Source: Xenoacremonium recifei (Eukaryota > Ascomycota > Sordariomycetes > Hypocreales > Nectriaceae). Taken from it: a stretch of DNA of 64,000 bases. Position 1 is the stretch's first letter, and every line of letters begins with the position of its first letter. The position numbers were made by a program, and so were the translations under genes. Shown here one piece after another: positions 59,021 through 64,000 of this stretch. The notes under the pieces are model-generated. The model searched no databases, was not told the origin of the DNA, and saw nothing but the letters and a program-made list of their open reading frames with translations. The stretch spans positions 124,001-188,000 of the forward strand of contig WOFQ01000050.1 in the NCBI GenBank assembly GCA_012184525.1. The letters run 5' to 3'.

Positions 59021-59321
59021 AAGGGGCAAGACTCTTTAGCAAGGCAAGAAACGGCTAATTCGGAGCCTTATGATACGATACGTATTTTGGTTCTAGATTT
59101 CGCAGTGAAAGATAAGGATTGCTTTACTCGTCAGAATTATCGTACTTCGGGTCTAAAGGCTACGAATGGATAAACGTTAGGATTATGATGCTTCAGAGTT
59201 GAACTCTACAAAGCGCGAATGGGAGGTGGGGTAGTATGTAAGGAATTTCCAACGTGAAAACATAAAAATTCCATACTTGATTACTTAATGTCTGATATCT
59301 ATAGTTGCTAATCTACATAAT

Positions 59322-60464
59322 CTAGAGTCCTTCGAGGAACTTAAGTGTCCGAGGAGCTTCAACCTCGGCCAGGATCTCATCCCGTGATCGGCTAACATCT
59401 CTCTGGACCATTTGCATGTAGAGCTTCTGAATAGTCTCCGTAACAGGCCCCCTCTTACCATCACCAATACGACGGCCGTCAACCTCTACCACGTGAATCT
59501 GCGAAGGGAAAGTTCCAGTGCAGAAAGCTTCATCAGCTCCGTAAACTTCCGTCAGCGAGAAGTCAAGCTCTCGTACAGGGATACCGTTTGCTCTGCAAAC
59601 ATCGATGGTCTTCTGTCGAGTGATGCCTTGCATCTGGTTGTCCTTCGTAGGAGCCCAGATCTCGTTGTCCCGCACAATAAAGAAGTTGACAGAGTTGCAG
59701 GTCTTGACAAACCCTCGCAAGTCTAGCATCAAAGCTTCGTCAACGTTCATGACGTTGGCGCTGATGCAAGCCTGGATGTCAGTGGCCTTGGAGATATGGT
59801 TCCACTGCTCATCCTTAACGTCAGGAGGCCCGCGACGAACCCAGGTAGTTCCCAGTCTGAGGCCTCGAGCTTTTGATGTCGGGTCTACAGCCTTGACTTC
59901 GGGTATTACGACGATGAGGGGAAGACCAATGTTGACGTGGGGGTTTTGGTAAGGTGTTGACTTCACACCACGGCTTACAACTAGGCGGATGTGAACATGA
60001 TCATCATCTTCCATGTTGTTTGCATCCACAGTTTGGTGAAGTAGCTTCAGAAGCTCGCCCTTAGACAGACCCAGGTCCATGTACATAGCTTTAGCTGACT
60101 GGAACAAGCGGTTGATGTGTTCCTTGGCAAACTGGATTTTGCCCTTGTTCGCACGAATTCCCTCCTTTTAGACAGTCAATTCCCATTCGCCATCATCTCA
60201 CAAGAGCCACTTACCCAGATGCCATCACCGACTAGGAAATTTGAGTCAAAGACAGATACGACAGCCTCAGCTCTAGGAACGAGACGAAACTCTCCTGTGA
60301 GGCCATCCCGCATTCCAATCTATAAGTGAACAGTCAGATAATTTCCATGAACTACGGCATCACGATGAGCATAAGCTTACCAGAATGGACGCATTTTTCG
60401 CATTCGGCACAGTTGCGTGTGTTGACCCGTGGCCATTCGAGTCGTTGGTGGCAGAGGGCGACAT
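59322..60464 (-). CDS. Class IV PLP aminotransferase (branched-chain/D-amino-acid type)
   Basis: Three exons on the minus strand: 60381-60464, 60215-60319 and 59322-60164, giving 343 residues. The N-terminus MSPSATNDSNGHG is chosen as the only ATG joining in frame. The fold-type IV signature is visible: SVFDSNFLVGDGIWEGIR near 49-67, a probable Schiff-base lysine Lys180 in DVKDEQWNHI, FCTGTFPSQIHVVEVDGR at the PLP phosphate end. Length and motifs fit the BCAT/D-amino-acid/amine transaminase superfamily. It moves an amino group between amino acid or amine and keto acid using PLP, in the cytosol. Substrate not deducible. Two TCGG-N6-CCGA palindromes lie 207-237 bases upstream. Confidence 0.9.
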
Positions 60465-60669
60465 CTTTTCGTGATAGGAAGTGCGCGGCTGAGGGGCTAA
60501 GTTGCCAATAGTGACCGAGAAATCGTTCGATAAGGACTACCACGAGCGAGTTATAAATGTTGCAATTCGTTATCAGGATGGTACAATGTATTTCCTTTTC
60601 ATATCTGAGGCAGAGACCAGGAAATAACCCGGAAGGGAAAGCTTTCTCGGCGTCCATCGAAAGAGGGTC

Positions 60670-60683
60670 TCGGACTGCACCGA
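60670..60683. promoter_or_regulatory. TCGG-N6-CCGA palindrome, aminotransferase promoter site 1
   Basis: Inverted CGG triplets with a six-base spacer, 207 bases upstream of the aminotransferase ATG and within the region after the regulator's stop codon. Confidence 0.6.
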
Positions 60684-60687
60684 ATGC

Positions 60688-60701
60688 TCGGATGCGTCCG
60701 A
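60688..60701. promoter_or_regulatory. TCGG-N6-CCGA palindrome, aminotransferase promoter site 2
   Basis: Second inverted CGG pair, 18 bases from the first, same flanking T and A. It repeats the arrangement in the MFS promoter. Confidence 0.6.
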
Positions 60702-60722
60702 ATTTCTGACTCGAGGCTAGAA

Positions 60723-62987
60723 CTAGAATGTCGCCTCCGCCCGATTGTTCCCCTGCATCTCCTCCATAAGCGAATCGTACCAGACGTTGAGAGCCTCGTC
60801 CATGTCAAAAGTGCCCCCATCCAAGAACTCATTGACCTGATTCATATATGCCTCCAGATTGTCGTTCGTAGAATACATCATATCGCCAAATCCCAGTCCC
60901 GCGGATGTGTCAAACATGTCTCCGGTGGATATCATTGATCTCTGAGAAGCGATCTCATTTGGCGATGCTTCAGAGAGGAGCATTTCAGCGTACACTTTCT
61001 GTCTGACTGCGAGAAGCAGATCTCGATATCGAGTCAAGTAAGGGGCCTTCATGTAGGCTATGCCACGATCCATAAGGTCGAGGCACAGATCCACGTCATT
61101 TCGATGTCGATACGTCTTCTGCGCGTTGCCATCTCGAGATGAACTGGCTACAGAAGATTGCCTAAGGGAAGTGATCTGTTAGTTGATGGTATTCTCTAAT
61201 TAAGGAACTTTGATCATACCAATCACAGTATAGAGCGGCTAACCCAACTAGAAGAATGTCATGAAGCTGCCTATAACAACGACATACGGCAGAAATGCCA
61301 CTTTCGGTGCTGATCTTCAACCATTGATGCACACAGCTGGATGCAGCTTTGGAGCAGTAAGAAGTCATCTGCCTTGAGGGGACCATGAATGTCGGGGACG
61401 GTCGATGTACAAGCAATTGCAGGAGACAGTACTCAATCTTCATCTCGGAATATTCACGGGATGGTTTAATATCCATCTCGTCAAGTTGATGTTTCCATTG
61501 CTCAAGATCACGTCGCACTTGATCCGAGGTGGCGCATATCTGCTGAAAGGTAGTATCCATGGCTTTCCCATCCGGCCCTCTTGCGATATAAATAGATTCA
61601 AGGATGCGTCCCCCTATCCGGCGGAGCGCAATCAGATGTCGGAAAGGCGTCACATTGTGCTTGTAGAAGATCGGAGCTGCAAGCATTTCTGCCTGGTTCA
61701 GGGTATCGAAGCTGGCGGGCTTTGGCAATAGGGCACGGATCGCATGGTCTCGGATGGATAGGACACGGCCAGTCATCGTAGCTATTTGTCTATCGATCAT
61801 GTCAATACAGTCGATGCACACCAGACACAGGTATGCTCACCTTTCCAAATTGAAAGCGCACCACCAAGTTCGATTACGAACCTCAAGCTCCTCAGCTGAG
61901 AATCCCCAATCGTTATTATGCCGGTGAAGGCCAGCTTCAATAGCAGCCGACATTGCATAGCGACTCAAATGCCACAGGTCATTGCTGTGGCTAGGGGAAG
62001 CTGAGTTCAGCATCCAGATGGTCAATAGCAGCACCGCATGGATACTAAATAAGTCGCGAGGGTGGTCGTGGAGGTTATTGAAGAATCGTAGACTTGTTTG
62101 GAAGTATCCTTCTGGGCCATTCAGGTCTTGGGTACCCGTCGCTTTGTTGCCACCTGGTGATTCGCTGCTCGCCAGTGCGAACACGATGAAGATGACAAAC
62201 TTCTCCTGGTCGCTACATTGTCGAGGATCGTCGTATATCCGTTGGCATGTTCTCCGAAGCTGTGGAAGTTGTATAAATGGCCACCAGATGTGGACGCGAG
62301 AGATGTAAGTGGTGAGGAGGGACCTCGCTATCGGGAGTGGTGGCAAAGCTGCCTGATGTTCCGATAGGCATTTTTCGAGCGCACCCCCTTGCCTTCCTGT
62401 GACCCATGATGGTACCAAGTTCAATTGTTTGAAGAATATTCTTGCAAAGGTCGAGCCAGCAGCACTCCCGACTATGCTGAATTAGATGCTGTCATGGCTT
62501 TCGTAAAAGTAGTCGTACATACCGTATTTACTACCAGTGTAAATATCTGACCCTCCAACTGTAAGCACCCCGACCTCTTCCGCCTCCTTCTGTAGGCTTG
62601 ATGGGTCATTTCCGTTGTTATATTGTGTTCTTTCTCCATGATGCAAGTCAATCAATGTCGATGCGCCATGCCGGTCGTCTTGTGTCTGGATGGCAGGGAT
62701 GGACGAGCTTTCAGCTCTCAGCCCAGCATTCAATCTGGCTTGCAATTCATTGATCTGGTCCTGTAAACTCTGCACTACAGAGTACGGATATGAGACGCGT
62801 TCTGTAATGTTGCACTCATCGTTCTGTCGCGTGCACGCTGAGCATCTTGGTACTTTGAGATCACACTTGGAGTTCGCCGGAGTCAGCCGAGATTCAATGG
62901 CCTTAGAGAGAGCTCGCTAACCTTGACTTTCCGGGCGTGGCACCGGCTGCAAGCTTTCGAAACGGACGGCTGGAGAGTCGAAGCCAT
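60723..62987 (-). CDS. Zn2Cys6 transcription factor with fungal-specific TF domain
   Basis: Five exons on the minus strand: 62922-62987, 62523-62865, 61841-62471, 61220-61789 and 60723-61161, giving 682 residues. The DNA-binding cluster is complete: Cys13, 16, 23, 30, 33 and 40 (CSRCHARKVKC..CSACTRQNDEC), split by intron 1 exactly before Cys23. A coiled-coil dimerisation segment follows (QSLQDQINELQARL, about 49-62). The middle homology region (fungal-specific TF domain) runs from about 170 to 450, with FNLERQIATMTGR as a landmark. The C-terminus is acidic, a possible activation region. Dimeric factors of this class bind CGG palindromes; four such sites lie in the two promoters just downstream, making those genes likely targets. 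Confidence 0.92.
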
Positions 62988-63539
62988 GGAGAGGGCCGAG
63001 CATCCGCATTACAAACGTAATAGCATGTGGATGATCCTTCGGGGTAATAAGGGACTGAGAAGGGATGTTATCGCGTTTCTCGGACAGCACCGAGGAGTGG
63101 AGAGACCTGACTCGGCCCATTATTGTAGAGCAGATAACTACCCGTGAACGGGTCGGAATAACCAGCAAACCGCTAAGTTATACGTACTGGACTTGGCGCG
63201 CCGGAATGAGACTCGTGGCTCTTCCGCGGCCATGAGCTGAGCATCAGCTGTGCCTTTCCCCGCATCCCCACGAGAAGATGTGAGCGTTAGGCCGAGACCG
63301 GAGCCACGAGCATTGCTTCCGTGGTTCGGCATGGTTCAAGCTATCTTAGCATGCAGATAGCTTGAAGATGCTTGTGATTGAACACCAAGACCAGATCGAC
63401 CCTTCATGGTCTAGGTTAGGAAACTCCTTTCCCCGGCTCTTTCATAGACAATGGTTACTTCGTATAGAGTCTTCAAAATGCATCTTTACCTCCTTCTTCA
63501 CAAACATTGATGTCTGAGAGACCAATTTGACAATACGCA
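62988..63539. other. Divergent promoter region, regulator / hydrolase
   Basis: About 0.55 kb between divergent starts. No gene seen. Contains a perfect 11-base inverted repeat at 63336-63365 and no CGG-N6-CCG site. Confidence 0.6.
63336..63365. repeat. Perfect 11-bp inverted repeat (8-nt loop)
   Basis: Arms TCAAGCTATCT and AGATAGCTTGA around an 8-base loop. It lies midway between the divergent regulator and hydrolase genes. It may be an operator for a dimeric protein, a hairpin in a leader RNA, or a footprint of a small inverted-repeat element. Confidence 0.8.
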
Positions 63540-64000
63540 ATGGCCGAGAATCGTAAATACGCCATTCCTGATCCCGAGTGGGAAGACGTATGTCAATTCC
63601 ACAGCTTCAATCATAAACATTAACGAAGGCTACAGTTCCCTAACAAATTGCGACCCGGCACAGGGACGTTCTTCATGACCAGAGCCCATGATCCCATCTC
63701 GCCGCAGCCAGGTCTAGACATTGAAGAATTTACCATCGCTGTTCGCGACAACGCCTCCATAACAGTGCGATCGTACTGCAGCACCTCCCGCAAAGACCAA
63801 CCGCTTCCCTTGCTGGTGTACTTGCACGGTGGAGGTTTTGTGACCGGTGGTCTTGAGACAGACGACTCAACTTGCCGCGCAATTGCTCTAGAGATTGGCA
63901 TCCACGTCCTGAACGTCGAATACCGTCTCGCGCCCGAGCACAAGTTCCCGATCGGCTTTGAGGACTGCTTCGACATTGTGCGATGGGTGCGAAAAAGCCT
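63540..64000 (+). CDS. Alpha/beta hydrolase fold-3 family (partial, runs off the window)
   Basis: Two exons visible: 63540-63587 and 63636 onward, open at the window end, 137 residues so far. The start MAENRKYAIPDPEWED is followed by a 48-base intron. The oxyanion-hole motif HGGGFVTGG is complete, then VEYRLAPEHKFPIGFEDC, both hallmarks of the hormone-sensitive-lipase-like group. The nucleophile GDSAG lies beyond the window. It should hydrolyse a small ester or amide in the cytosol. It diverges from the Zn2Cys6 gene and may belong to the same accessory group. Confidence 0.85.

Larger units (their letters stand above)
58755..59321. other. Promoter region of the MFS gene
   Basis: Between the MFS start and the aminotransferase stop. 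Contains the paired CGG-N6-CCG sites listed below and a CGG-N6-CGG direct repeat near 59052-59063. No gene seen. Confidence 0.6.

Noticed and set aside
1..64000. CRISPR arrays, bacterial operons or insertion sequences
   Set aside because: The window is eukaryotic; no repeat-spacer array, transposase frame or terminal inverted repeats of a mobile element were seen.

Overview
The window reads as nuclear chromosomal DNA of a filamentous ascomycete. Genes carry short introns (about 45-75 bp, GT..AG), are spaced 0.5-2 kb apart, and include typical fungal families: a highly reducing polyketide synthase, a Zn2Cys6 regulator, a GPI-type GH17 glucanase, a cutinase, a type I metacaspase and 5S rRNA genes dispersed outside an rDNA array. 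Gene style suggests Sordariomycetes, perhaps Hypocreales/Fusarium-like; this is inference. All exon structures were built by hand from splice signals and reading-frame continuity.

1-15.6 kb: a 5.4-kb gene-free, microsatellite-rich stretch; a 1044-aa ankyrin protein; an aldehyde dehydrogenase divergent from a mannitol 2-dehydrogenase; and two diverged but foldable 5S rRNA genes in tandem.

15.6-24.9 kb: a co-oriented trio of two paralogous fungal kinases (both HGD instead of HRD, with the same N-terminal module) flanking a membrane protein with a CorA-like C-terminal hairpin. I regard this as the most likely undescribed functional unit.

26.3-39.4 kb: an MFS sugar transporter, a six-exon reducing PKS (KS-MAT-DH-ER-KR-ACP, no C-methyltransferase, Asn/Gly-rich linker), a divergent FSH-type serine hydrolase that could release its product, and a secreted cutinase.

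41.6-54.8 kb: mostly housekeeping and cell-surface genes: GH17 glucanase, tRNA-Pro, NAD-dependent epimerase, LURP-one-like protein, a WW/glycine-zipper protein divergent from a metacaspase, tRNA-Lys and a secreted protein of unknown function.

55.3-64 kb: a second accessory group: a SAM methyltransferase, an allantoate-permease-type MFS transporter, a class IV PLP aminotransferase, a Zn2Cys6 regulator and the start of an alpha/beta hydrolase. The transporter and aminotransferase promoters each hold two TCGG-N6-CCGA palindromes, the kind of site recognised by Zn2Cys6 dimers, which suggests a small regulon run by the neighbouring regulator.
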